Source: T3Sed10-241 sp036796255 (GTDB lineage Bacteria > Bacteroidota > Bacteroidia > Flavobacteriales_D > Cryomorphaceae). Taken from it: 51,453 nucleotides of DNA. The number at the start of each line of letters is the position of its first letter. The stretch's first letter is position 1. Below the pieces are notes generated by a model. That model was given only the letters and a program-made list of their open reading frames with translations, was not told where the DNA came from and made no database searches. Location: NCBI GenBank assembly GCA_036796255.1, contig DAIRDH010000020.1, forward strand, positions 1 through 51,453, written 5' to 3'. The translations under genes and the position numbers were made by a program. Shown in pieces: positions 40,459 to 48,815 of this stretch.

Positions 40459-40487
40459 TTTGTATTCCGCTCACGGTGTTATCTTTG
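40459..40487 (+). promoter_or_regulatory. Promoter of guaA, with an almost absent leader
   Basis: TTTG (40459-40462), 17-bp spacer, TATCTTTG (40480-40487): a full Bacteroidota promoter. The box ends 5 bp before the ATG at 40493, so transcription should start at or next to the start codon. Confidence 0.7.
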
Positions 40488-40492
40488 CGCCC

Positions 40493-42025
40493 ATGCAAGA
40501 AACCATCCTCATTCTCGACTACGGGTCACAATACACTCAGCTCATTGCCAGGCGTGTAAGAGAACTCAATGTGTATTGCGAAATACACCCCTACCACCAC
40601 TTGCCCGAGTTAGGTCCACACATTAAAGGCGTCATCCTCTCCGGAAGTCCTTTTTCGGTGCATGATCCTGAGGCACCACAGACCGATTTAAGCCTTTTTC
40701 GCGGAAAGCTGCCACTCCTAGGGGTGTGCTATGGCGCGCAGTATTTCGCACATGTCAATCCAGGCGGAGAGGTAAGGCGCAGCAATAAACGCGAATACGG
40801 CCGTGCCAACTTGCGCTTTGTAGACAACGATTGCGCCCTTACGAAGCACTTGCCGCTAGGCTCGCAAGTGTGGATGAGCCATGGCGATACCATTTACAGC
40901 CTGCCCGAAGGCGCAAAAGTCGTGGCCAGCACGAGCGATGTGGAAGTGGCCGGCTATGCCATCGACAATGAAGATACTTTTGGGATTCAATTCCATCCGG
41001 AAGTATACCACAGCACTGATGGTATGCGCTTGCTGCAAAATTTCGTGGTCGACATTTGCGGTTGCACCCAGGACTGGACCCCCGAGAGCTTCGTGGAAAT
41101 GACGGTCACTGATTTGCAAAACCAATTGGGTGATGACCGTGTGCTGCTGGGCTTAAGCGGCGGCGTGGATAGTTCTGTTGCAGCCATGCTGCTGCACAAA
41201 GCAATCGGCGATCGGCTGTACTGCATTTTTGTCGACAATGGCCTGCTGCGAAAAGGCGAGTTCGATCAGGTGCTGCACAGCTACAAAGACATGGGCCTCA
41301 ACGTAAGGGGCATCGATGCCAGTGATCGTTTTTACAGCGCTCTTGCGGGGATTAGCGAGCCCGAGGCCAAGCGCAAAGCCATAGGCCGCGTCTTTATTGA
41401 AGTATTCGACGATGCTGCCCATGAGGTGCAAGAGGTGAAGTGGTTGGCCCAAGGCACCATTTATCCCGATGTGATTGAATCAGTTTCCGTAAAGGGACCT
41501 TCGGCGACCATTAAGAGCCACCATAATGTGGGCGGCTTGCCCGACTTTATGAAGTTGAAAGTAGTGGAACCCTTGCGGGCACTTTTCAAAGACGAAGTGC
41601 GCCGCGTAGGTAAAGAATTGCAAATTGACGATGTCATTCTCGGTCGTCATCCCTTCCCCGGCCCCGGACTCGCCATTCGCATACTCGGCGAGGTGACGGC
41701 CGAAAAGGTACAGTTGTTGCAAGAGGTTGACCATATTTTTATTGAAAATTTGAAATCTTCAGGTGAGTATGCCAACGTGTGGCAAGCAGGTGCAATCCTA
41801 CTGCCGGTGCAAAGTGTCGGGGTGATGGGCGATGAACGCACTTACGAAAAGGCCGTGGCGCTCAGGGCCGTGACCAGTACTGATGGCATGACTGCCGACT
41901 GGTGCCATTTGCCCTATGCGCTCCTTGCAAAGATTTCCAATGAAATCATCAACCGGGTGAAGGGGGTAAATCGGGTGGTGTACGACATCAGTTCGAAGCC
42001 ACCTGCAACAATAGAATGGGAATGA
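40493..42025 (+). CDS. guaA: GMP synthase (glutamine-hydrolysing)
   Basis: 510 residues from the ATG at 40493. The glutamine amidotransferase half has LLGVCYGAQYF (nucleophile Cys) and FHPEVYHS (His, Glu). The synthetase half has the PP-loop LGLSGGVDSSVAAML, then SHHNVGGLP and GRHPFPGPGLAIRILGE, and the dimerisation end ...YDISSKPPATIEWE. It converts XMP, ATP and glutamine to GMP. An upstream in-frame ATG (40445) lies before the promoter boxes and is not used. It heads an operon with a LysM protein and hemF. Confidence 0.97.
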   Translation: MQETILILDYGSQYTQLIARRVRELNVYCEIHPYHHLPELGPHIKGVILSGSPFSVHDPEAPQTDLSLFRGKLPLLGVCYGAQYFAHVNPGGEVRRSNKREYGRANLRFVDNDCALTKHLPLGSQVWMSHGDTIYSLPEGAKVVASTSDVEVAGYAIDNEDTFGIQFHPEVYHSTDGMRLLQNFVVDICGCTQDWTPESFVEMTVTDLQNQLGDDRVLLGLSGGVDSSVAAMLLHKAIGDRLYCIFVDNGLLRKGEFDQVLHSYKDMGLNVRGIDASDRFYSALAGISEPEAKRKAIGRVFIEVFDDAAHEVQEVKWLAQGTIYPDVIESVSVKGPSATIKSHHNVGGLPDFMKLKVVEPLRALFKDEVRRVGKELQIDDVILGRHPFPGPGLAIRILGEVTAEKVQLLQEVDHIFIENLKSSGEYANVWQAGAILLPVQSVGVMGDERTYEKAVALRAVTSTDGMTADWCHLPYALLAKISNEIINRVKGVNRVVYDISSKPPATIEWE

Positions 42026-43851
42026 CAAAACAGATATTGGGTGTATTTTTTCTAACAGTGCTTTTGCTGGGTTTAGCACCTGTAGCATCAGGTCAAGACT
42101 ACCCGCAGCGAAGCATTAGTGGTCAGGATTACTATATTTACACCGTGGAGCCAGGCAACACATTGTTTGGTGTAGCCCGGTCTTTCTCAATTGCCGTCAA
42201 TGATTTGAAAAAGGCAAACCCCGGCGCTGATCAAGGCCTCGAGATAGGTCAGGAAGTTTGGGTACCCATCAACGCTATAGACCGAAGGAAGGCACGGAAA
42301 AGTGATATCCGCACCGATGGGGAATACCTGTCGCACACCGTACAACGCAAGGAAACGCTTTTTAGCATTGCCAAACTCTACGGCGTAAGCACCAAGGATA
42401 TTACCGACCTCAATCCTGATGCTGCCCAATCCTTGGCCACCGGAGCTGTGCTGAGCATCCCAATACAGCGCAGCACCACAGTGAAGGAAGAGTACTTAGA
42501 GCCAGCTAAGAACGATACCTTTATGGTGCACCAAGTGCAAAAAGGAGAAACCCTTTACAGCATCTCCAAGCGCTATGACCTCAATACAGATTCTCTGCTC
42601 AAATTCAATACCGGTTTGAGTGAAACATTATCCGTTGGGAGCTGGATCGTAATCCCAAAATACAATGAAAGCTACGCTGCAAAAATTGATTCATTGGCCA
42701 TAGCTAACCGAAAAGTGACTTATGATATGCCCTCAGGCGAAAGGTCAAAATATAACCTGACCCTGGCGCTTCCATTTGACGTACAAAACAACGACAGTAT
42801 TGCCCACACATTAAGGCATGGACGAGGGCTTGGAGTAATCAGTGAGATCGCATTGGAATTTTACCGCGGGGCCTTGCTGGCCCTTGACTCACTTGAGCGT
42901 ATGGGCTTCAATGCCAAGGTAACTGTAATTGACTTGTCAGACGATTTGGTCACGGCCCGCGAAAGCACACGGCGCAAAGAGGTCAATGAAGCACACCTCA
43001 TCATTGGCCCCATGCACAAGGGAAGCCTCGCCGTGATGAGTGAAATGTCTCAAAAGAATAAGGCATACCTGGTATCGCCCAACAGTTTTTCGAACGAAGT
43101 ATTTGGTGACAACCCATACTTGTTTCGTGCAAACGCTTCTCGCGAAACGATGCTGAAATATTTAGCCAATTTTGTAGCAATCAACCACCGAAAGCACAAT
43201 GTGTTGATGGTGAGCAGTGAAAGCCCCAAAGACTGGCCTGAGCGCAAGCTTTTCAAGCAGTATTACAACGAAGCTTTGGGAACATTCCCGAACAGCTTTA
43301 GAGATTCTGTTGCTTCGGTGACCAAGAAAAACTTTAATGCCGACAACGCCCCTACTTGGCTAAAAAAGGATACCCTGAATGTTTTGGTGCTGCCAACCAA
43401 TGAGCTGGCCTTCATCAGTGATTTCCTGACACGGCTTATCACGCTTGAGCGCTCGGGATACCGTATTCAGGTGTATGGGCTGGACCAGTGGCTGAAATTT
43501 GACAACATTGAAGCGGAGTACAAAAACCGCTTCAACTTGCGAATCGTGGTGCCAGGCTATGTGGATTACAGTACAGAGCATGTCATATCCTTTCTGGAAA
43601 AGTACCGGGCGAAGTACAGCACTGAGCCCGGCCCGCGGGGCTATGGCTTTCAGGGCTTTGACCTTACGATGTATTTCTGTAAGGCTTTGATGAATCACGG
43701 ACTGGACTTTGGTAGTAAGACCAATGATATTGAAATGCAAGGCGTAACGGGCAATTACCGCTTTGGCCGAACCTCAACCGGAAAGGATTTTGAAAACAAA
43801 AGCGTCCTGATACTCGAGTACGACGACTACGAGATTAAACGCATAAATTGA
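42022..43851 (+). CDS. LysM-repeat protein with a periplasmic binding-protein-like domain
   Basis: 609 residues from the ATG at 42022, which overlaps the guaA stop as ATGA; a second ATG at 42016 is possible. Signal peptide ending APVASG-QDYP. Three LysM repeats: YTVEPGNTLFGVARSF, HTVQRKETLFSIAKLYGVS and HQVQKGETLYSISKRYDLN, each for peptidoglycan binding. From about residue 235 a type-1 periplasmic binding fold follows (LALPFDVQNN, ALEFYRGALLALDSLERMGFNAKVTVID, LIIGPMHKGSLAVMSEMSQKNKAYLVSP). Similar proteins in Bacteroidota have no assigned ligand. It may monitor the cell wall. Confidence 0.88.
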   Translation: MTKQILGVFFLTVLLLGLAPVASGQDYPQRSISGQDYYIYTVEPGNTLFGVARSFSIAVNDLKKANPGADQGLEIGQEVWVPINAIDRRKARKSDIRTDGEYLSHTVQRKETLFSIAKLYGVSTKDITDLNPDAAQSLATGAVLSIPIQRSTTVKEEYLEPAKNDTFMVHQVQKGETLYSISKRYDLNTDSLLKFNTGLSETLSVGSWIVIPKYNESYAAKIDSLAIANRKVTYDMPSGERSKYNLTLALPFDVQNNDSIAHTLRHGRGLGVISEIALEFYRGALLALDSLERMGFNAKVTVIDLSDDLVTARESTRRKEVNEAHLIIGPMHKGSLAVMSEMSQKNKAYLVSPNSFSNEVFGDNPYLFRANASRETMLKYLANFVAINHRKHNVLMVSSESPKDWPERKLFKQYYNEALGTFPNSFRDSVASVTKKNFNADNAPTWLKKDTLNVLVLPTNELAFISDFLTRLITLERSGYRIQVYGLDQWLKFDNIEAEYKNRFNLRIVVPGYVDYSTEHVISFLEKYRAKYSTEPGPRGYGFQGFDLTMYFCKALMNHGLDFGSKTNDIEMQGVTGNYRFGRTSTGKDFENKSVLILEYDDYEIKRIN

Positions 43852-43852
43852 T

Positions 43853-44764
43853 ATGACAGCCCCAGCCCCTGACAGGCATGAGATTGCAGCAGCCTTTCGC
43901 GCATTGCAAACCGAGATTTGTGAGCGCATCGCCTCGGCTGATGGGGGAGCCCAGTTTAGTGTAGAGCCCTGGCAGCACCAGGGTGGAGGAGGAGGCACTA
44001 CCCGAATTTTGCAAAAAGGTGGGGCCCTCGAAAAAGCAGGTGTCAACTTCAGTGGTGTAGAAGGTCAGCTCACTGAAGCAATGGCTGCGAGCATTGGGGT
44101 AGATGTTGCTCCATTCTTCGCTACTGGTGTGAGCATTGTGATGCATCCCAACAATCCCCACGTACCCATCATCCACATGAATGTGCGCTACTTCGAGATG
44201 GAAAACGGGCGCTATTGGTTTGGAGGAGGTATTGACCTTACTCCGCATTACGTTGTACCAGGTCAGGCCCGTTTTTTTCACGAAAGTGTAAAAACGGTAT
44301 GCGATCGCTTCGACCCCCACTACTACACGGAGTTTAAGCCTTGGGCTGACAATTATTTTTTCAACCCCCACCGCAATGAAACGCGTGGCGTTGGCGGTAT
44401 TTTTTACGACCACCTGAGTGAAAATGCAACGCATAGCAAGCGCTCACTGCTCGACTTTTCACTCGCCCTTGGGGCGCTTTTTCCTCAAGTGTACGGCACC
44501 CTGATTGCCGAGAACAGGGCGAAGCCTTTCGGCGAAAGTGAAAAGCACTGGCAAATGCTAAGACGTGGACGCTATGTGGAATTCAATTTGGTCTACGACC
44601 GCGGCACACGCTTCGGCCTTTTTGGCAATGGACGGGTGGAAAGCATACTCATGAGCCTCCCGGCACTCGCGGGGTGGGAATACAACCATCAATCCACCTT
44701 AGGAAGCCCGGAAGCGGATACCCTGGCATGGCTTCGCAAAGATGTGAATTGGCTCGAAGTATAG
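43853..44764 (+). CDS. hemF: Oxygen-dependent coproporphyrinogen III oxidase
   Basis: 303 residues, the usual length. QHQGGGGGTTRILQKGGALEKAGVNFSGVEG, HPNNPHVPIIHMNVRYFEMENGRYWFGGGIDLTPHYV and NETRGVGGIFYDHLSENATHSK are HemF signatures, and VLVYDRGT-type FNLVYDRGTRFGLFGNGRVESILMSLPALAGWEY closes it. It makes protoporphyrinogen IX with O2, so the organism can use oxygen. Start 1 bp after the LysM stop. Confidence 0.97.
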   Translation: MTAPAPDRHEIAAAFRALQTEICERIASADGGAQFSVEPWQHQGGGGGTTRILQKGGALEKAGVNFSGVEGQLTEAMAASIGVDVAPFFATGVSIVMHPNNPHVPIIHMNVRYFEMENGRYWFGGGIDLTPHYVVPGQARFFHESVKTVCDRFDPHYYTEFKPWADNYFFNPHRNETRGVGGIFYDHLSENATHSKRSLLDFSLALGALFPQVYGTLIAENRAKPFGESEKHWQMLRRGRYVEFNLVYDRGTRFGLFGNGRVESILMSLPALAGWEYNHQSTLGSPEADTLAWLRKDVNWLEV

Positions 44765-44933
44765 TTTGATTCCTGCACTTGGGATTGCCGAAATGGCAAC
44801 CCTGATAGTCTTTCTTTTGGCCTTGAGTAAGCGGATCGACATAGGTTACGGCGCATACATGCGTTAAATTATCCCCTTGCTCACGTTACTTTCATTTTCA
44901 AATGCTATTTTCGAGCATCAAAAACAACCAGCC

Positions 44934-45395
44934 ATGGCCAAATCAAAAGTCATTCCCCTTAACAATCCCGCAAGCATCAGCCTCCAGCAAGTCAGCGTTG
45001 TAGCCGTTGAGCTTTACAGCCCTGTCGATTTTGACGAAAGTCTGCTCCAAAGCCACGGCTACGATATGAGCTTCACCGCCGATTACGACCTGGAGACCAA
45101 TATCGCGTTTGTTCTTTTCGACCTGCACGCTGGTACACTCAGCGATGAAGAGCAGGAGGAAGAAGCCAGTATTTCAGTCTCATTCACCTTTGCCTTTCAC
45201 GTGGAAGGTATGGCCAATCAAGCCAAGCAACTCACCAATGGAGAGGTGGAAGCGAGTGACTGGCTGGTTGAGAATCTCGCCAATATTTCGCAATCTACCA
45301 CCCGTGGCCTCGTGATGCCATTGATACAACATACCGCGCTGAGGCACTTTATACTTCCAGTGACTGATCCACAGGAATTGATAGCGAATGATTGA
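44934..45395 (+). CDS. Hypothetical protein, possibly SecB-like
   Basis: 153 residues from the ATG at 44934. The plan is N-terminal strand (ISLQQVSVVAVELYSPVDF), strands SFTADYDLETNIAFVLFDLHAG and ISVSFTFAFHVEGMANQ, then LVENLANISQSTTRGLVMPLIQHTALRHFILPVTDPQEL. Alternating strands and the ending in a helix before LPV are reminiscent of the SecB chaperone fold, but motif identity is low. It could also be an unrelated lineage-specific protein. It stands alone with a 169-bp gap before it, where no gene is seen. Confidence 0.6.
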   Translation: MAKSKVIPLNNPASISLQQVSVVAVELYSPVDFDESLLQSHGYDMSFTADYDLETNIAFVLFDLHAGTLSDEEQEEEASISVSFTFAFHVEGMANQAKQLTNGEVEASDWLVENLANISQSTTRGLVMPLIQHTALRHFILPVTDPQELIAND

Positions 45396-45482
45396 TCGCA
45401 TTGCCTAACTGCACTGCTGTAAATCATCTTCACACAGATTTCATTGTATTGCTGTGAGAGATAAAGAGCGTATGCTTTTTGC

Positions 45483-46091
45483 TCAATCCAGAATACCGAT
45501 GCCCTGCCTTACAATGGTGGCTTCACCGCTGGTAAGGTCTACAATAGTAGAAGCTTCGTTGTGGCCGAAACCTCCGTTGATCACGAGGTCTACCTGATCG
45601 CGGTATTTTTCATAAATCAATTCGGGATCGGTGGTGTATTCAATGACCTCATCCTCGTCGTGCACCGAGGTGGCTATGAGTGGATTTCCGAGTATGCGAA
45701 CCAGCTCCCTTGCAATATTGTTGTCTGGCACCCGGATCCCAACTTCTTTCTTATTCGATTTGAAAAGCTTTGGCAATTTACTGCTTCCGTTGAGAATAAA
45801 AGTAAAAGCACCCGGGAGGGATTTTTTCATCAATTTATAATCCGCCGTTTCGATACGGGCATACTCTGAAATATGGCTCAGGTCATAACATATCAGTGAG
45901 AAATTGGCCTTTTCAGGTTTCAGGCCCTTGATTTGCGCGACACGGTTTACCGCTTTGGTATTCATCAGGTCACAGCCTATGCTATACACCGTATCGGTGG
46001 GATAGATGATGACTCCACCATCTTTGAGGATGTCTATCACTTGACGCATTCGCTTCGGGTCTGGATTGTCAGGGTGTATGGATATGAGCAT
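45483..46091 (-). CDS. Threonylcarbamoyl-AMP synthase family (Sua5/YciO/YrdC)
   Basis: 202 residues from the ATG at 46091. DGGVIIYPTDTVYSIGCDL, IKGLKPEKANFSLICYDLSHISEY, PGAFTFILNG and VGIRVPDNNIARELVRILGNPLIATSVH are YrdC-domain motifs. TsaC/Sua5 makes threonylcarbamoyl-AMP for t6A37 of tRNA; details such as KPEKANF rather than KxRP are closer to the YciO branch, whose role is less sure. It converges with the SecB-like gene and diverges from the SPFH gene. Confidence 0.88.
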   Translation of the reverse strand: MLISIHPDNPDPKRMRQVIDILKDGGVIIYPTDTVYSIGCDLMNTKAVNRVAQIKGLKPEKANFSLICYDLSHISEYARIETADYKLMKKSLPGAFTFILNGSSKLPKLFKSNKKEVGIRVPDNNIARELVRILGNPLIATSVHDEDEVIEYTTDPELIYEKYRDQVDLVINGGFGHNEASTIVDLTSGEATIVRQGIGILD

Positions 46092-46308
46092 CGTACTTTT
46101 TGATTTATTCAAGGTAAATGTATGACATTTGGCCATTCCACGGCTTTTCGGACGAGGTAATTTGCTGTGGTGCGCCAGGTGATATTCGTCATTAAAGTCT
46201 TATCAAAATCAGACTTAGCCTTGAAGAATGCGCGAATTTGGACAAACCTGCCCATAAAGATCAGTGCGACTTGTACTTTCTTTGATTCTTAATAAATTCT
46301 AAAGCAAA

Positions 46309-47097
46309 ATGAAAAAATTTACAATCCTCATGGCACTGCTGTGCATGGTATTGGTACTTGACAGCTGTGTAGTTGTGCGACAAGGTGAAGTAGCAATGAA
46401 GCGACGCTTGGGCAAGCTGGTGGGTGAGCCCATCACGGAGCGCCCTAAGCTTTACAATCCATTTACTTCTAGTTTTTTGCGTGTTCCTATCAAAACGGTC
46501 AACTTGGACGTAAAGCTCGAAATTCCTTCTTCTGAAGGCTTGAACATCCGCTGCGAGGCGTCCATTTTGTATCGTATTCAACCTAATATGGTGCCGGATG
46601 TGCTCCGGCAGATTGGTACCACCTATGAGGAAGATATCATATCGCCCGTGTTTCGCTCGGCCATGGCCAACGTGAGTTCGCGCTACCTCGCCAAAGACCT
46701 GCACTCTGGAGAGCGGGCAGCGATTGAAAAAGAGGTGCTTAGTCAAATGATGGAGATTACTGCACCTCGGGGATTCATCATTGAGCAGGTACTTATGAAG
46801 CGTATCCTACTTCCGCCCACGCTTTCAGGTGCCATCGAACAAAAACTTTCGGCTGAGCAACAAGCGGAAATGATGTCATTCGTGATAGACCGAGAGCGCC
46901 AGGAAGCTGAGCGTGCACGTATACAGGCGGGTGGTGTGCGCGACGCGCAAAAAATACTTGCCGAAGGTTTGACGCCAGCCATCTTGCGCTTCGAAACCAT
47001 CGAAGCCTTCAAGCAGTTGTCGCGCTCTCCCAATACCAAAGTGATTATCACCAGCGGCGATACGCCCTTGATGATTAATTCCGGCGGTAGTGAATAG
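46309..47097 (+). CDS. SPFH (prohibitin-like) lipoprotein
   Basis: 262 residues. The start MKKFTILMALLCMVLVLDSC is a lipoprotein signal (Cys after LDS). VVRQGEVAMKRRLGKLV, VPIKTVNLDVKLEIPSSEGLNIRCEASILYRI, FRSAMANVSSRYLAKDL, MEITAPRGFIIEQVLMKRILLPPTLSGAIEQKLSAEQQAEMM and ERARIQAGGVRDAQKIL make up the SPFH/band-7 domain and its trailing helix. Most relatives use a membrane helix; here lipidation would be the anchor. It may form rings or scaffolds at the membrane. Confidence 0.9.
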   Translation: MKKFTILMALLCMVLVLDSCVVVRQGEVAMKRRLGKLVGEPITERPKLYNPFTSSFLRVPIKTVNLDVKLEIPSSEGLNIRCEASILYRIQPNMVPDVLRQIGTTYEEDIISPVFRSAMANVSSRYLAKDLHSGERAAIEKEVLSQMMEITAPRGFIIEQVLMKRILLPPTLSGAIEQKLSAEQQAEMMSFVIDRERQEAERARIQAGGVRDAQKILAEGLTPAILRFETIEAFKQLSRSPNTKVIITSGDTPLMINSGGSE

Positions 47098-47158
47098 ATG
47101 AAGTAGGTGTTGAAACTGCATTGCTGCAAAAGAAAAATGTACCCTAGCCAAAACATAA

Positions 47159-47190
47159 GGGCTGTCTCGAATTTGAGACAGCCCCTTATT
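47159..47190. terminator. Intrinsic terminator between the SPFH and transaldolase genes
   Basis: Perfect 10-bp stem GGGCTGTCTC (47159-47168)/GAGACAGCCC (47175-47184), six-base loop GAATTT, followed by CTTATTTATT. It serves the plus-strand SPFH gene; the T tract is weak on either side. Confidence 0.75.
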
Positions 47191-47251
47191 TATTGTTGGC
47201 TTGCTCGAAGTAAGGCCAGAGATATATGAATATGCCCGGCTTCTATAAAGC

Positions 47252-47917
47252 TCAAGCGTTTACTTGCGATGCTTTCTTGTGATCGGCCAGAAATTGGGCC
47301 AAACCACTGTCGGTTAGGGGGTGCTTCAGCAAGCCGAGGATGGCACTCAATGGGCCGGTCATCACATCGGCGCCGAGTTCAGCACAGTTGATGATGTGCA
47401 TGGTGTGGCGCACCGAGGCCGCTAGTATTTGGGTGTCGTAACCGTAGTTGTCATAAATGTGGCGAATCTGCGCGATGAGGTCCAAACCATTGGTTGAGAT
47501 ATCGTCAAGACGGCCAATAAATGGAGAAACGTAGGTCGCACCCGCTTTTGCGGCAAGCAGAGCCTGGCCAGCAGAAAACACGAGTGTACAGTTTGTCTTG
47601 ATGCCCTTGTCGGTGAAGTAGCGTAGTGCTTTCACACCATCTTTGGTCATGGGCACCTTTACTACGATGTTTGGATGCAAGGCAGCGAGTTTTTCACCTT
47701 CGCTTACCATGCCGTCAAAATCAGTGGAAATCACTTCAGCACTCACAGCGCCGTCCACAATTTCGCAAATGTCGAGGTAGTGCTGAATCACGCGGTCCTC
47801 ACCGCTAATGCCTTCCTTGGCCATCAGTGAAGGGTTGGTGGTAACGCCGTCTAGTACACCCAGGTCCTGGGCTTCGCGAATCTGATCGAGATTGGCTGTG
47901 TCGATGAAGAATTTCAT
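47252..47917 (-). CDS. Fructose-6-phosphate aldolase/transaldolase (short type)
   Basis: 221 residues from the ATG at 47917. MKFFIDTANLDQIREAQDLGVLDGVTTNPSLMAKEG, NIVVKVPMTKDGVKAL (Schiff-base Lys), TNCTLVFSAGQALLAAKAGATYVSPFIGRLDD and VMTGPLSAILGLLKHPLTDSGLAQFLADHKK identify the TalC/FSA family. It links the pentose-phosphate pathway and glycolysis, either as transaldolase or as aldolase. Upstream frame to 47959 is not supported. Confidence 0.95.
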   Translation of the reverse strand: MKFFIDTANLDQIREAQDLGVLDGVTTNPSLMAKEGISGEDRVIQHYLDICEIVDGAVSAEVISTDFDGMVSEGEKLAALHPNIVVKVPMTKDGVKALRYFTDKGIKTNCTLVFSAGQALLAAKAGATYVSPFIGRLDDISTNGLDLIAQIRHIYDNYGYDTQILAASVRHTMHIINCAELGADVMTGPLSAILGLLKHPLTDSGLAQFLADHKKASQVNA

Positions 47918-48004
47918 AAGGTTTTGTTTTGCCGCGAAATTACGATTCTCAGTTGGCACTGCAAGGACATTTTTGTGTGTGGATGCCCTTTTCGGCCAAA
48001 AAAA

Positions 48005-48715
48005 TCAATTTGCGTTTCTCGGATGGTAGCGCAAGATGTTTTCGCGCAAATACTTGCTGTCGAGGTGGGTATAAATTTCGGTGGTGGTGATGCTCTCGTG
48101 TCCCAGCATTTCCTGCACCGCGCGCAGGTCGGCGCCATTTTCCACAAGGTGGGTGGCAAATGAATGGCGAAAAGTATGTGGGCTCACCTCCTTTTGGATT
48201 CCCGCCTGCGCGGTGTAATGCTTCACCATTTTAAATATTGAAATTCGGCTGATGGGCTTGCGGTGGTGGTTTAAAAAGAGCACATCGCTGTATTTTTTTT
48301 CCACCGGAAGGTGGTTCCGCACTTCATCGCGGTACATCGCGATAAATTTCAAGGCATCGCGGCCCACGGGCACAAGGCGCTCTTTGTCGCCCTTGCCAAT
48401 CACGCGGATAAAACCCTGCTTGTCATAAATTTGCGAAAGCAACAAGCCGCGCAACTCACTCACCCGCAATCCGCAGCTATACAGTGTTTCGAGCATGGCC
48501 CTGTCGCGGGTACCATGCTGCGCGCTCATGTCGACAGCGCTGAGTACTGCTTGTACTTCATCTTTGCTCAGGGTGTCGGGCAATTTCATGCCCAGCCGGG
48601 GCCCTTCGAGGAGTTCGGCGGGCTGGTCATCCCTGATTTTCTCCATTTGCAGGTAACTGAAAAATGATTTCAAAGAGGAAACCATCCTCGCCTGGCTGCG
48701 GGCTTTGCTGCCTTT
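48005..48715 (-). CDS. Tyrosine recombinase XerD-like, N-terminus lost in the gap
   Basis: The visible 236 residues lack the first ~60. MVSSLKSFFSYLQMEKIRDDQPAELLEGPRLGMKLPDTLSKDEVQAVL is the end of the SAM-like core-binding domain; the catalytic domain has LYSCGLRVSELRGL (Arg), GKGDKERLVPV (Lys), HTFRHSFATHLVENGADLRAVQEMLGH (His, Arg, His) and TTTEIYTHLDSKYL (Tyr). All catalytic residues are present. It resolves chromosome dimers at dif with XerC or, in single-Xer species, alone. The gene start lies in the N gap. Confidence 0.9.
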   Translation of the reverse strand, partial: KGSKARSQARMVSSLKSFFSYLQMEKIRDDQPAELLEGPRLGMKLPDTLSKDEVQAVLSAVDMSAQHGTRDRAMLETLYSCGLRVSELRGLLLSQIYDKQGFIRVIGKGDKERLVPVGRDALKFIAMYRDEVRNHLPVEKKYSDVLFLNHHRKPISRISIFKMVKHYTAQAGIQKEVSPHTFRHSFATHLVENGADLRAVQEMLGHESITTTEIYTHLDSKYLRENILRYHPRNAN

Positions 48716-48815
48716 NNNNNNNNNNNNNNNNNNNNNNNNNNNNNNNNNNNNNNNNNNNNNNNNNNNNNNNNNNNNNNNNNNNNNNNNNNNNNNNNNNNNN
48801 NNNNNNNNNNNNNNN
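48716..48815. other. Assembly gap of 100 N
   Basis: Exactly 100 unknown bases, the standard placeholder of unknown length. An apparent single frame bridging it joins a glycosyltransferase to XerD and is not real. About 60 residues of XerD and the end of the glycosyltransferase are missing, so the true gap is probably over 200 bp. Confidence 0.97.

Noticed and set aside
45109..45401. Several overlapping frames on both strands inside the SecB-like gene
   Set aside because: Shadow frames; the frame from 44934 has the coherent protein pattern.
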